Source: Rickettsiales bacterium (lineage in GTDB: Bacteria; Pseudomonadota; Alphaproteobacteria; Rickettsiales; UBA998). Taken from it: a stretch of DNA of 64,000 nt. Shown here piece by piece: positions 1 through 7,893 of this stretch; the stretch's first letter is position 1, and the number at the start of each line of letters is the position of its first letter. Below the pieces are notes generated by a model. The model was not told the DNA's origin. It was given only the letters and a program-made list of their open reading frames with translations, and made no database searches. The translations under genes and the position numbers were made by a program. Location of the stretch: NCBI GenBank assembly GCA_024304995.1, contig JAMWZD010000003.1:372001-436000 (forward strand), read 5' to 3'.

Positions 1-351
1 GACATGCGCGGATTTGACAATGCGGGTATTGGTCCACGTGACACCACCACAGGGGATGCACTCGGCGGAAATATTTACTATACAGGCACTACAGAACTGA
101 TGTTCCCGCTCGGCCTGCCTGATGATCTTGGGTTCAGAGGCGCAGTGTTTGTTGATGCTGGTTCGTTGATGGATGTGGATGAAAACGGTCCTGAAGTTTC
201 TGATGAAGGTTCCGTTCGTGCGGCAGCAGGGGTAGGACTTGCGTGGGGTTCACCATTTGGCCCTGTGCGACTGGACTTTGCCCAAGCCTTCCTGAAAGAA
301 GATCAGGATGTGGAAGAAACATTCCGCTTCACCTTTGGAACACGGTTCTAA
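1..351 (+). CDS. bamA: Outer membrane protein assembly factor BamA, C-terminal part (5' truncated by window)
   Basis: The window opens inside this gene; 116 codons of its 3' end are present. They encode the last strands of an outer-membrane beta-barrel. The MRGFDNAGIGPRD segment matches the conserved (V/M)RGF loop-6 motif of the Omp85/BamA family. The protein ends in an aromatic-rich strand (FRFTFGTRF) with terminal Phe, the usual signal recognised by the BAM complex. BamA catalyses insertion of barrel proteins into the outer membrane. TamA shares the fold, but the RGF context and the GxPRD sequence favour BamA. It is not followed by the ompH/lpxD genes often found downstream; a small secreted protein begins 2 bases after the stop. 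Confidence 0.85.
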   Translation, partial: DMRGFDNAGIGPRDTTTGDALGGNIYYTGTTELMFPLGLPDDLGFRGAVFVDAGSLMDVDENGPEVSDEGSVRAAAGVGLAWGSPFGPVRLDFAQAFLKEDQDVEETFRFTFGTRF

Positions 352-353
352 AC

Positions 354-812
354 ATGTTGAAATATCTGTTCATATTCTGTTTTTTTCTGACCGTCACAGC
401 GCACGCCGAACCAGACAAGAACGAAATGTATCAACCAATTATCAACAATGCAAAAATGTTGGTGTGGTCTGGCAAGGTGAAAGCCAATGAAAATGAATTT
501 ATTACCGAACCACCTGAAGGATTAGGCAAGGACATAGCCTATATTCCAGATTCAGGCGCTCGCCGCGTATTGCGCTATGGCATGGTAAGTGGCATGGCGG
601 CTGCCTGCAAGATTAACTGGCAACCACATTATGCATCTTTAATGGCATATCAGCGCAACAAAATGAAACGCAACCCATATCAGATGGCATATATTGATGT
701 GCTGCATGGGGCGGGAATGTCCATTACGGAAGATGAGCCATGTGGCAAAGTGGCTGAAAAAAAAGTGATTGCGCAGAACCTGAAACAAAATATTCAGCAA
801 TTCAGAAAGTAG
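354..812 (+). CDS. Secreted hypothetical protein, 152 aa
   Basis: I chose the ATG at 354 because it gives a clear signal peptide: MLKY, a Phe/Leu-rich core, then an AHA|E cleavage-like site near residue 18. A longer in-frame start at 243 would lie inside bamA. The mature part of about 134 residues has two cysteines (in MAAACKINW and DEPCGKV) that could form a disulfide, and a basic C-terminus. No family was recognised. It begins 2 bases after the bamA stop, so it is probably co-transcribed and acts in the periplasm. Its stop directly abuts the convergent gene that ends at 813. Confidence 0.65.
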   Translation: MLKYLFIFCFFLTVTAHAEPDKNEMYQPIINNAKMLVWSGKVKANENEFITEPPEGLGKDIAYIPDSGARRVLRYGMVSGMAAACKINWQPHYASLMAYQRNKMKRNPYQMAYIDVLHGAGMSITEDEPCGKVAEKKVIAQNLKQNIQQFRK

Positions 813-1058
813 TTATTTAGTACAGGCGTTTCTGGCATAATCAATAGCATGGCTTACGCCTGCTATCGCCAATGAATGTGTTGCCCATCCCTTAATGCCC
901 GAATCTGCTTCAATATGTTCACAAAGAATGCGGCAATCTGCCTGTGCAAGCTGTTTGAAGCTATAAACACCAATACTTTCCAGACGTTTTAACGTTGTAG
1001 GGCCAATATAACGCAGTTTCAGCAATGCGCTACGTTCTTCTGCAGAAAATTCTGGCAT
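813..1058 (-). CDS. Small helix-hairpin-helix protein, 81 aa
   Basis: Residues about 10-40 read as a helix-hairpin-helix: LKLRYIGPTTLKRLESIGVY followed by SFKQLAQAD. This matches the G-x-G/P-x(6)-L-x(2)-G pattern of non-specific DNA-binding HhH modules (TfoX C-terminal, Cdd1-like and related small proteins). The second half contains two cysteines and no recognised domain. It lies 3 bases after the PH/SHOCT gene on the same strand, so the two are probably translated from one message. A nucleic-acid-binding role is inferred from the motif only. Confidence 0.55.
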   Translation of the reverse strand: MPEFSAEERSALLKLRYIGPTTLKRLESIGVYSFKQLAQADCRILCEHIEADSGIKGWATHSLAIAGVSHAIDYARNACTK

Positions 1059-1061
1059 TTT

Positions 1062-1616
1062 TTAGCCATTCAGCAGCTTATATTTCTGATGCGCAAATTC
1101 TTCTTCAGTTAAATGCCCTGCTTCTTTCAACTGAGCTAAGCGCTCAATCTGCCCTGCCACATCCACAGGCTGCGCAGTAGCTGCCTGCGCCTGATGGGAT
1201 TGCGTGACTTCCTGAAACATCAATTTGCGGAAATCATCAATGGCAGCACGTACTTCTTTAATGAATGGATCAATGGATTTTGCCCATACCATAGTCATAT
1301 TAATGGCGGATGCACCATCCCAGATGCGCAAAGAACCAAACATAATGACATAATCCCCGTCAATAGACTGAACCCTGTCTAAAGACATCTGCCACTGTTT
1401 CAACCCAAAAAAGAATCCTTTATCCAAAAACAATATTCGGCGATTAGTGCAGACTGCCAGTACGGTGCGTTTGTCAAAATAGCCAGAGGTCAGCGCGCGG
1501 ATATATTCGCCTTCCATCATAATTTCGGGTAGATAATTAATCTCCTTTTTAGTGTAAAACACATATTTCTCAGGCAATGAATCAATCTGGTGTTTGACTT
1601 CTTCCAATGTAGGCAT
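1062..1616 (-). CDS. Bacterial PH-domain protein with C-terminal SHOCT motif, 184 aa
   Basis: Residues about 25-130 resemble the YokE-like bacterial pleckstrin-homology fold (EYIRALTSGYF, then TNRRILFLDKG, then a beta-rich part with the end helix SIDPFIKEVRAAIDDF). The last 30 residues, IERLAQLKEAGHLTEEEF, are a textbook SHOCT module: a short C-terminal helical hairpin common in oligomerising envelope or stress proteins. An Ala/Gln-rich linker (SHQAQAATAQP) joins the two. No signal peptide or TM segment is seen, so it is probably cytoplasmic or membrane-peripheral. Upstream is a 144-base divergent region shared with the DUF2793 gene. The molecular function of this combination is not established. 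Confidence 0.7.
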   Translation of the reverse strand: MPTLEEVKHQIDSLPEKYVFYTKKEINYLPEIMMEGEYIRALTSGYFDKRTVLAVCTNRRILFLDKGFFFGLKQWQMSLDRVQSIDGDYVIMFGSLRIWDGASAINMTMVWAKSIDPFIKEVRAAIDDFRKLMFQEVTQSHQAQAATAQPVDVAGQIERLAQLKEAGHLTEEEFAHQKYKLLNG

Positions 1617-1688
1617 GGGGCATCCTTATTTTTTTTAAATTGTAATATTACATAAATATTATAACAAATAATGAAGCTATTATCTAAG

Positions 1689-1721
1689 TAAAATTTCTCC
1701 CTTCCTGCATGTTGTGATGCA
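1689..1721 (+). promoter_or_regulatory. Candidate control element of GTA-like genes, copy 1
   Basis: A -10-like TAAAAT (1689-1694) overlaps the start of TTTCTCCCTTCCTGC (1694-1708). A short hairpin follows, TGCAT (1706-1710) with ATGCA (1717-1721). The same 15-base string sits upstream of the second GTA-like operon at 60490-60504, also behind a TATAAT-like box and before a small hairpin. It lies about 40 bases before the Shine-Dalgarno (AAGGA) of the DUF2793 gene. The identity is seen directly; the regulatory role is inferred. Confidence 0.5.
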
Positions 1722-1760
1722 ACGCACTATAACGCCATAAAACAACATGAAGGACTGATT

Positions 1761-2918
1761 ATGGCACACACCCCGAATATGGGCGCGACATTGCTGGAAG
1801 CAGCGCAGGCACAAAAGGAAGTAACCGTGAATGAGGCACTGATGCGCATGGATGCATTGCTGAACACGGGCGCGATCAGCAAAAATGCTGCTACTCCTCC
1901 TGCATCACCCACAGCGGGTAATATGTATATTGTGGCAGATAACGCCACAGAGGAATGGGAAGGAAAAGAACAGCATATTGCCTATTTTGATCAGATATGG
2001 CGGTTCATCGTTCCAAAACAGGGCAGCACCATGTGGGTGCAGGATATGGCAGCATTTTATTATTTTGATGGTGCAGCATGGTTGCTTTCAAACAATGTCG
2101 GAACGCCAGACCTGTTAGGCGTTAACACTGATGCTGACACCACAAACCGATTGAGCGTATCAAGTGAAGCGGTGTTGTTTGCTGCAGAAACAAATGATAT
2201 GCGCACCATATTAAGCAAAAGCAGCGCCGCAGACACGGCAAGTTTTCTGTTTCAGAACAATTTTCAGGGGCGAGCGGAGTTTGGGCTAATCGGTGATGAC
2301 GATTTTACGTTGAAATTATCCAGTGATGGCATAACATTTAACACCGCGCTCACGGTCAATCATATAACACGAAAAGTTACAGTTAATCAGCAGCTTGAAG
2401 CGCCTCAGGCATTGTATGACTATGCTGAACACCGACACGCTTCTGAGATTGTTCCTACCATTATTGATGGATGCAGTGCTGCGCAGCTATCTTCTTTTGG
2501 CAGCGGGGCAGATGTGGCGCAGCTTACCTTCGCAGATGGCACAACGCAATATGCTCAAGCCAGTTTTCGTTTGCCAGAGTCATGGAATGAAGGTGCAATT
2601 CACTGCGCTATTCATTGGGGGCAGAATTCTGGCGCTGCAGCTCATGTGGTCTGGGCGGCTGAAGTGGCAGCGCATCGCAATGGTCTGCTGCTTTCTGGTG
2701 CATACGGATCGCAAACGCAAATCAATGCGTCTGCAAATAATAATGAATATACACATACTGCCGATATTATGCTTGATACGGCCAACATGCAGGCAGGTGA
2801 CATTCTCACCATTCGCATTGCACGACATGGCGCAGATGTGAATGATACGCTGGCAAACGCAGCCTATCTTTTTGGCATATGCTTAAACTATATGCTCAAC
2901 GGACTGCACAGAAATTAG
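1761..2918 (+). CDS. DUF2793 phage/GTA-type tail fibre protein, 385 aa
   Basis: The N-terminal ~110 residues are a DUF2793 domain: TPNMGATLLEAAQAQKEVTV and NEALMRMDAL, then GNMYIVADNATEEWEGK, IAYFDQIWRFIVPKQG and MWVQDMAAFYYFDGAAW. This family occurs in tail proteins of alphaproteobacterial prophages and gene transfer agents. The middle (to about residue 220) is Thr/Asp/Ala-rich and fibre-like. The C-terminal ~170 residues, starting near EIVPTIIDGCS, look like a beta-rich head domain that could bind a surface receptor; I did not recognise it. It is the first gene of a three-gene operon with holin and endolysin, preceded by the shared leader motif. No terminase, portal or capsid genes are nearby. 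Confidence 0.8.
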   Translation: MAHTPNMGATLLEAAQAQKEVTVNEALMRMDALLNTGAISKNAATPPASPTAGNMYIVADNATEEWEGKEQHIAYFDQIWRFIVPKQGSTMWVQDMAAFYYFDGAAWLLSNNVGTPDLLGVNTDADTTNRLSVSSEAVLFAAETNDMRTILSKSSAADTASFLFQNNFQGRAEFGLIGDDDFTLKLSSDGITFNTALTVNHITRKVTVNQQLEAPQALYDYAEHRHASEIVPTIIDGCSAAQLSSFGSGADVAQLTFADGTTQYAQASFRLPESWNEGAIHCAIHWGQNSGAAAHVVWAAEVAAHRNGLLLSGAYGSQTQINASANNNEYTHTADIMLDTANMQAGDILTIRIARHGADVNDTLANAAYLFGICLNYMLNGLHRN

Positions 2919-2924
2919 CGAGGG

Positions 2925-3356
2925 ATGATGATAACGTTAATTGGAGCATTGCTTGGCTTTCTGGGGTCTATGGTTCCCGAAGCGCTGGTGTTCATCCGTG
3001 AGCGGGATGACAAAAAACATGAATTGCTGATTCTGGAAATGCAACTCAGGCAGCAACGCGAAGGACACAGTCAAAGGCTGGATGAAATTGCCGTGGAGCA
3101 TGATGCAACGCAAATGCAGTCACTATACCGTACTTTCAGGCATGATGTGCCGTGGGTAAATGCATTGAATGGCACGGTTCGCCCTGTGCTGGCATATGCG
3201 TTTTTCCTGCTATATGCCACCGTGAAAATGATGCATTTTGCAGCATATGACGATGCATTGCCGTGGCAGCTTTGGGGACAGGAGGATCAGGCGATATTCT
3301 CCGCAATCATCAGTTTTTACTTTGGTCAACGCGCTTTTGGCAAGCTGCGCTCATGA
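2925..3356 (+). CDS. GTA/phage holin-like membrane protein, 143 aa
   Basis: An N-terminal hydrophobic segment (ITLIGALLGFLGSMVPEA) is followed by a charged helix (ERDDKKHELLILEMQLRQQR) and then two hydrophobic stretches (VRPVLAYAFFLLYATVKM and AIFSAIISFYFGQRAF). This three-TM layout with a central charged coil matches the GTA_holin_3TM family, which permeabilises the inner membrane so that endolysin can escape. Position supports this: it lies 6 bases after the DUF2793 gene and overlaps the endolysin start by ATGA. Assignment rests on layout and context rather than a catalytic motif. Confidence 0.7.
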   Translation: MMITLIGALLGFLGSMVPEALVFIRERDDKKHELLILEMQLRQQREGHSQRLDEIAVEHDATQMQSLYRTFRHDVPWVNALNGTVRPVLAYAFFLLYATVKMMHFAAYDDALPWQLWGQEDQAIFSAIISFYFGQRAFGKLRS

Positions 3357-3868
3357 TGCAGACGTCGGAAGCAGGCATTGCGCTGATTGCAGAGTTTGAA
3401 GGCTTTGTTGCCATGCCTTATATATGCGCTGGCGGGCATCTCACCATTGGTTATGGGCATGTTATTGCCCCGCATGAACAGTTTGATGCGCCCATCACCA
3501 GGCTGGATGCGCGGGCATTGCTGATGCAGGATGTAGCTGTGGCAGAACGTGCGGTGCTGCGCTATATTCATGCGCCACTAACCCAAGGGCAGTTTGATGC
3601 GCTGGTGAGTTTCACCTTTAATCTGGGGGCAGGGGCGCTGCAACGCTCCACCTTGCGCAGAGTGATAAATCGTGGGGATTATACAAGTGCGCCGCACCAG
3701 CTTAGGCGATGGGTGTTTGCAGAGGGAAGAAAGCTGCGCGGGTTAGTTCGGCGCAGGGAAGCGGAGGTGGGGTTATGGAGTGATTCATATAGTCATACTG
3801 AGCGCAGCGAAGTATCCAGAGCGGCTTTCGCAAGCGGAAAGATGGATTCTTCACTACGTTCAGAATGA
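3353..3868 (+). CDS. Phage-type lysozyme (endolysin, GH24), 171 aa
   Basis: The ATG at 3353 overlaps the holin stop (ATGA). Residues about 5-35 carry the GH24 signature: IALIAEFEGFVAMPY with the catalytic Glu, followed by GGHLTIGYGH. A later DALVSFTFNLGAGAL block is also typical. It should cleave the MurNAc-GlcNAc bond of peptidoglycan. No signal peptide is seen, fitting holin-dependent release. The family match ends at about EAEVGLW; the last ~28 residues (from SDSYSHTERSE on) are encoded by a dispersed inverted repeat that also supplies the stop codon, so this tail is probably an insertion-derived addition rather than part of the enzyme. Confidence 0.85.
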   Translation: MMQTSEAGIALIAEFEGFVAMPYICAGGHLTIGYGHVIAPHEQFDAPITRLDARALLMQDVAVAERAVLRYIHAPLTQGQFDALVSFTFNLGAGALQRSTLRRVINRGDYTSAPHQLRRWVFAEGRKLRGLVRRREAEVGLWSDSYSHTERSEVSRAAFASGKMDSSLRSE

Positions 3869-3869
3869 C
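3792..3869. repeat. Dispersed inverted repeat, copy 1 (inside endolysin 3' end)
   Basis: Two 27-base arms (3792-3818 and 3843-3869) are imperfect reverse complements with 5 mismatches. The left arm starts GTCATACTGAGCGCAGCG, the right arm ends CGTTCAGAATGAC, and 24 bases separate them. Related arms occur at 43636-43714 and 45733-45814. The element resembles the GTCATTCTGAGC...-type palindromes scattered in many bacterial genomes. Here it is translated as the endolysin C-terminus, and the TGA stop falls in the right arm. Confidence 0.8.
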
Positions 3870-3912
3870 GATTAAAAGTGGCTTCTTCTGCTTTTATTGT
3901 TATCATATATCT

Positions 3913-4344
3913 ATGAAATTCCCACTTGAAGACAGCATTCGCAACCTCGCAAAAGATGAAATCGTTGCCAGCTTCTTCGTAAAATACTGTTTGTTTGGCT
4001 TTCTGCTGAACTGGTTCTTTTTGTTTGTAATTACAATCACAGTCACATTATTAAATGCACCAGAAATCATAGGAGTTATATTAGCATGGGGGCAGCAACT
4101 TTGTTATTTCTTTGTCTTCTTTCCGGTCACTTATAAAATTCTTAGAGAAAAAGTTAGACTGCTCAAACAACGATATGATTACTTTTCATCTTCAAATGAC
4201 TGGACTCATGGAGTTACAGTTTATTCTACAAGAAATGTTGAATATTGCGAATTGTTATTTGCAAAACTAACGCAATATATTTACGGTTTTATTGTCTCGG
4301 CAATATTCTGCTCAATAGCGTTCACTTTAATCAGCAAATACTAA
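3913..4344 (+). CDS. Hypothetical membrane protein, 143 aa
   Basis: I chose the ATG at 3913 (MKFPLEDSIRNL); an upstream in-frame ATG at 3865 would start within the repeat. Three hydrophobic stretches are visible: LLNWFFLFVITITVTLLNA, GVILAWGQQLCYFFVFFPV and a C-terminal IYGFIVSAIFCSIAFTLI. A soluble loop of about 50 residues (EKVRLLKQRYDYFSSSNDW and onward) lies between the second and third. No family was recognised. It does not look phage-like and is probably separate from the lysis operon. Its end overlaps the convergent gmk gene by 4 bases. Confidence 0.6.
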   Translation: MKFPLEDSIRNLAKDEIVASFFVKYCLFGFLLNWFFLFVITITVTLLNAPEIIGVILAWGQQLCYFFVFFPVTYKILREKVRLLKQRYDYFSSSNDWTHGVTVYSTRNVEYCELLFAKLTQYIYGFIVSAIFCSIAFTLISKY

Positions 4345-5024
4345 TATCCCAGTTTTTCCGCCTCATCAAACAAGCCGTCCACAAATTCATGCAAAGTCGT
4401 CTGGCGGATGCGTTTGCGGCGTTCGGCGTATAAGATGCTGGAAATGCGTGAGAGTGTTTTATCAATATCTTTATTCACCACCACATAATCATATTCTTCC
4501 CAGTGAGAAATTTCTGCAGCAGCGCGTTCCATGCGGAATTTGACCACGTCATCACTGTCAGATGCGCGATTTTTCAATCGGGATGCCAGTTCTTCCATGG
4601 ATGGAGGGAGAATAAACACACTGACCAGATCATTTCGGCAACATTCTGCCAGTTGTTTTGTCCCCTGCCAGTCAATATCAAATAATACATCAATTCCATC
4701 ATCCAGCGAACGATTGATAAATTCAGCTGGTGTGCCATAAGAATGGTTAAATACAGTCGCATGTTCCAGCAACTGCCCGTTTTCTGCGAGCGCATCAAAC
4801 TGTTTTTGACTGACGAATTTATAATCCACCCCATCCACTTCCCCAGCGCGGGCGGGGCGTGTAGTGACAGACACAGACATCTTGATCCCATTTTCCTGCT
4901 CAAGCAGTTTGCGCGAGAGTGTGGTTTTGCCAGCGCCTGAAGGGGAGGAAAGCACAAACATGAAACCGCGGCGGAAGCCTCCTGTTTCAGTGGCGGGAAT
5001 GTAATTCTTTTGCATCTGATTCAT
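4341..5024 (-). CDS. gmk: Guanylate kinase
   Basis: This enzyme phosphorylates GMP to GDP using ATP in the cytoplasm. The P-loop SSPSGAGKT is at residues 26-34, followed by the GMP-binding segment SVSVTTRPARAGEVDGVDY. DIDWQGTKQL and the lid region RMERAAAEISHWEEYDYVVVN are also characteristic. At 227 residues it is slightly longer than usual because of about 18 extra N-terminal residues; the Met at residue 4 is an alternative start. It is divergent from tolQ and ends in a 4-base overlap with the convergent membrane protein gene. Confidence 0.95.
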   Translation of the reverse strand: MNQMQKNYIPATETGGFRRGFMFVLSSPSGAGKTTLSRKLLEQENGIKMSVSVTTRPARAGEVDGVDYKFVSQKQFDALAENGQLLEHATVFNHSYGTPAEFINRSLDDGIDVLFDIDWQGTKQLAECCRNDLVSVFILPPSMEELASRLKNRASDSDDVVKFRMERAAAEISHWEEYDYVVVNKDIDKTLSRISSILYAERRKRIRQTTLHEFVDGLFDEAEKLGY

Positions 5025-5153
5025 TCTTTAATGCATAGAATTATACAGGATAAATGTAAATAAAGGAATAAAATTAATGTAAAACCACTTGCGAAAAAAA
5101 CGCTGTCGTTGCATATCTATGCGTATTCAATTTGAACGTGAAAGGCAGAATTT

Positions 5154-5900
5154 ATGAGTGCAACTCCAGTTGATACAGCAGTGCAGAGCGTGAACGCAGG
5201 CGCAGCGCATATGGGCGCGGCGGATATGTCCATTATAGGCATGTTCATGCAGGCAGATCTGGTGGTAAAAGCAGTAATGATATCGCTCCTCGTTGCCTCT
5301 TTCTGGAGCTGGGCGCTGATTTTTGAAAAGATTGCCCGTTTTAAGTCTGTCAAAATGAAAGCAGCACGGTTTGAACAGGAATTCTGGGCGTCCAATGCAC
5401 TGGATCAGCTTTATGATCAGATTAAAAAGCGTGGTGACCATCCGTTCACCGTGGTGTTTTGCTCCGCAATGGAAGAATGGTTCCGTTCTGGTAGAGCGAC
5501 GCAGCGCAAAACAACGGCACTGGCAGCAAGCGGCATAGACCGCATTTCTAAAATTATGAGCGTGGCACGCAACCGTGAGCTGGAAAAAATTGAGCGCGGG
5601 CTTGGTTTTCTGGCAACGGTTGGTTCTGCCGCACCGTTTGTCGGGCTGTTTGGAACGGTGTGGGGGATTATGAATAGTTTCCAGTCCATTGCGTTTTCAA
5701 ACAACACGTCCCTTGCCGTGGTTGCACCTGGAATTGCAGAGGCATTGCTGGCAACGGCGATTGGTCTGTTCGCGGCGATTCCTGCCGTGATTGCATATAA
5801 TAAGTTCTCTGCCGAACTCGGAAAATTTGCAGGGCGCATGGAAGATTTTGAGATTGAGTTTGCAGCATTAATTTCACGCCAGACTGAGCAGGGTGCGTAA
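5154..5900 (+). CDS. tolQ: Tol-Pal system protein TolQ (MotA/TolQ/ExbB proton channel)
   Basis: TolQ with TolR uses the proton motive force to energise TolA for outer-membrane constriction during division. The 248-residue protein has the expected three TM segments: VKAVMISLLVASFWSWALIF, then FLATVGSAAPFVGLFGTVWG and ALLATAIGLFAAIPAVIAYN. The GLFGTVWGIMNSF and GIAEALLATAIGL blocks are hallmark MotA/TolQ/ExbB sequence. An SD-like AAAGG precedes the ATG. It is the first gene of tolQ-tolR-tolA. ExbB is an alternative, but the downstream TolA-like gene with a long Pro/Lys/Glu linker favours Tol. Confidence 0.9.
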   Translation: MSATPVDTAVQSVNAGAAHMGAADMSIIGMFMQADLVVKAVMISLLVASFWSWALIFEKIARFKSVKMKAARFEQEFWASNALDQLYDQIKKRGDHPFTVVFCSAMEEWFRSGRATQRKTTALAASGIDRISKIMSVARNRELEKIERGLGFLATVGSAAPFVGLFGTVWGIMNSFQSIAFSNNTSLAVVAPGIAEALLATAIGLFAAIPAVIAYNKFSAELGKFAGRMEDFEIEFAALISRQTEQGA

Positions 5901-5903
5901 CCT

Positions 5904-6335
5904 ATGGGAGCGAACATCACTTCAGGCGGCGGACGGGGCAGAGGCTACCGCAAGCAGCAATTTACAGATATTAATGTAACACCTTTTGTGGACGTGATGC
6001 TGGTGTTGCTGGTCATTTTCATGGTGACCGCACCTATGCTGACGGCAGGAGTGCAGGTGGATTTGCCAGATGCTGATGCACCAGCGGTGGAAGGTAAGGA
6101 CGAGCCTATTTCTATCACTATTAAAAAAGATGGCAAAATTTTCATTCAGGAAACGGCAGTAAATAAAGCAGATTTGCTGGTGAAACTGACCGCCATTTCA
6201 GGCGCTAAAACAGACAACCGCATTTTTGTGCGCGGGGATGCCAGTGTGAGTTATGGCGAGATCATGTCTGTCGTTGCGCAGATTGCAGGTGGTGGCTTCA
6301 CCAAAGTGGCATTGATTACTGAAAACGTGAAATAA
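5904..6335 (+). CDS. tolR: Tol-Pal system protein TolR (ExbD/TolR family)
   Basis: One N-terminal TM helix, preceded by [20 protein letters not shown], carries the conserved Asp (FVD) that forms part of the proton path with TolQ. The periplasmic domain follows with the expected family sequence ([12 protein letters not shown], then [12 protein letters not shown] and a C-terminal [20 protein letters not shown]). At 143 residues the length is normal. A short Gly/Arg-rich cytoplasmic leader ([11 protein letters not shown]) precedes the TM. It starts 3 bases after tolQ and 14 bases before tolA. Confidence 0.92.
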   Translation: MGANITSGGGRGRGYRKQQFTDINVTPFVDVMLVLLVIFMVTAPMLTAGVQVDLPDADAPAVEGKDEPISITIKKDGKIFIQETAVNKADLLVKLTAISGAKTDNRIFVRGDASVSYGEIMSVVAQIAGGGFTKVALITENVK

Positions 6336-6349
6336 GGCGCACTCATTTT

Positions 6350-7198
6350 ATGCGTGAACAAGGCATTTTCATTTCAGCATGTATTCATCTGATATTATTG
6401 ATGATTGCATATCTTGGTCTGCCAGACTGGTTTCAAAAGGAAATGAAGCCAGAACCCTTTGTGATCACGCTTGAAAATCTGCCAATCAAAGAGATTACCA
6501 ACGTTCAGCCGAACAATCAAAAAATTGTCAAACCAAAGCCAGAACCGCCTGCGCCTGCACCAAAGGTGGAAAAGCAGCAGCCTGCGCCATCAGCTCCTAA
6601 AAAAGTTGACCCTGTGCCAAAGCCGCCTGAGCCAGTGAAGGAAAAAGAAAAGCCAAAGCCTCCTGTGGAAAAGCCGAAGGAAAAGGAAAAGAAGCCTGAG
6701 CCTGAACCGCAAAAAGAAGAAGAAAAGAAGGATGAGCCATCTCTGGAAGACATTCTTGAAGATGTTAAGCAGAATAGGGACAAGGCAAGGGAAGGGGACG
6801 AGACCGCCAAAAAAACGGATAAAGCGCCATCTCCAAAGGAAAACAAAACCTTTGCACCTGATGTGCCTTATGACCCGACCATTCCTATTTCCGTGAGTGA
6901 GAAAATGGCAGTCGTCAACCAGATTGTGCGCCATTGGAGCCCGCCTGCTGGCGTGAAAGATGATTATAGCCTGAATGTCAGTCTTGACGTGAAGTTAAGG
7001 CAGGATGGTTCAGTCATAAGTGTTGGGTTTATGCCAGAAACAGCCGCCCGCATGAGAAGCAACCCTGCCATGACGGCGGCTGCCCAAAGTGCAAGACGCG
7101 CCGTGCTGAAGGCAAGTCCGCTTAAAAATCTGCCACAGAATAAATATAATAGCTGGAAAGAAATGACTTTAAATTTCAATCCACAAATGCTTTATTAA
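6350..7198 (+). CDS. tolA: Cell envelope integrity protein TolA
   Basis: TolA links the inner-membrane TolQR motor to the periplasm and outer membrane. It has an N-terminal TM anchor with the SxxxHL-type motif (SACIHLILLMIAYLG), a Pro/Lys/Glu-rich extended linker of about 120 residues, and a C-terminal TonB/TolA domain (VNQIVRHWSPPAGV, then SLDVKLRQDGSVISVGF). Total length is 282 residues. The Pro-Lys repeats produce base-composition bias and long antisense frames that are not genes. The tolB and pal genes expected next are absent; a different operon begins 90 bases downstream. Confidence 0.88.
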   Translation: MREQGIFISACIHLILLMIAYLGLPDWFQKEMKPEPFVITLENLPIKEITNVQPNNQKIVKPKPEPPAPAPKVEKQQPAPSAPKKVDPVPKPPEPVKEKEKPKPPVEKPKEKEKKPEPEPQKEEEKKDEPSLEDILEDVKQNRDKAREGDETAKKTDKAPSPKENKTFAPDVPYDPTIPISVSEKMAVVNQIVRHWSPPAGVKDDYSLNVSLDVKLRQDGSVISVGFMPETAARMRSNPAMTAAAQSARRAVLKASPLKNLPQNKYNSWKEMTLNFNPQMLY

Positions 7199-7287
7199 AC
7201 CAGTATAGTTTGTAATTTGTTAATAATTTACTTGAAGCTTGTTTTAATTTTATTTAATATTAACCGTAACGCAGAACAATTATTTTT

Positions 7288-7893
7288 ATGACATACCCTA
7301 TGACCAAAGATTCAGATTACTTCCTACCGCCGAAAATGGAAGCGCTGAAAGGGCATGTCAGAAAGGAAGGAGTGTTTGCGCAACAGCCCAAAATGTCTGC
7401 AGAGCCTAAGTCCCCTGTTGTTGAAAAACAAACAACTGTGTCAAATCAAGACAATCAGGTTCAGCCGAAGATCTTTCTGCCATTAACGGACGAAACGGAG
7501 GAGGAGAATTTCAGCGAGACATTCAAAGAATCCCGTTTTGACTATCACCCAGCAATGCTGAGCAAAGAAATTTTTGCCGAGAAAGAAGATACTTTAGCAC
7601 AGCAAAAAGTAGAACCCAAAAATCTGCTGGAGCGCAAAAGCACATTAAGCATATTGCTGATCATTCTGGCATTAATTGGCATCGCCAATCTGATTGTGAT
7701 GACAGATAAGAAAACGCTGGATATATCATTATCTCTCGGTAAATCTGAAAAAATGGTTGAACCAGAAACCGTCCGTGATATTCCTTTAATTATTAATGAA
7801 ACAGATGCCTCTGATGCCCCTGTAATCTCAATACCGAATAATAATGCACTGGATAGCCTTGAATTATTCAAGCGAAGTGAGGAAAAAAAATGA
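7288..7893 (+). CDS. Single-pass membrane protein of unknown function, 201 aa (TAXI operon)
   Basis: The N-terminal ~115 residues are hydrophilic and probably disordered (rich in Lys, Glu, Gln, Pro), followed by one TM helix (LSILLIILALIGIANLIVM) near residues 118-137 and a ~60-residue C-terminal tail. Lys/Arg before the TM (LLERKS) suggest cytoplasmic N-terminus and periplasmic C-terminus. Its stop overlaps the start of the TAXI-protein gene by 4 bases (ATGA), showing translational coupling. No family was recognised. Given its partners, it could be a membrane coupler between a periplasmic binding protein and a cytoplasmic regulator; this is inference. Confidence 0.65.
   Translation: MTYPMTKDSDYFLPPKMEALKGHVRKEGVFAQQPKMSAEPKSPVVEKQTTVSNQDNQVQPKIFLPLTDETEEENFSETFKESRFDYHPAMLSKEIFAEKEDTLAQQKVEPKNLLERKSTLSILLIILALIGIANLIVMTDKKTLDISLSLGKSEKMVEPETVRDIPLIINETDASDAPVISIPNNNALDSLELFKRSEEKK

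Noticed and set aside
1761-3868. Intact prophage
   Set aside because: Only tail-fibre, holin and endolysin genes are present; no integrase, repressor, terminase, portal, capsid or attachment repeats were seen.
4743-4957. Reading frames inside gmk
   Set aside because: They overlap the strongly supported guanylate kinase frame and have no family support.
6517-6934. Ser/Gly/Phe-rich and Phe/Leu/Arg-rich frames on the minus strand
   Set aside because: They are antisense shadows of the Pro/Lys/Glu linker of tolA.
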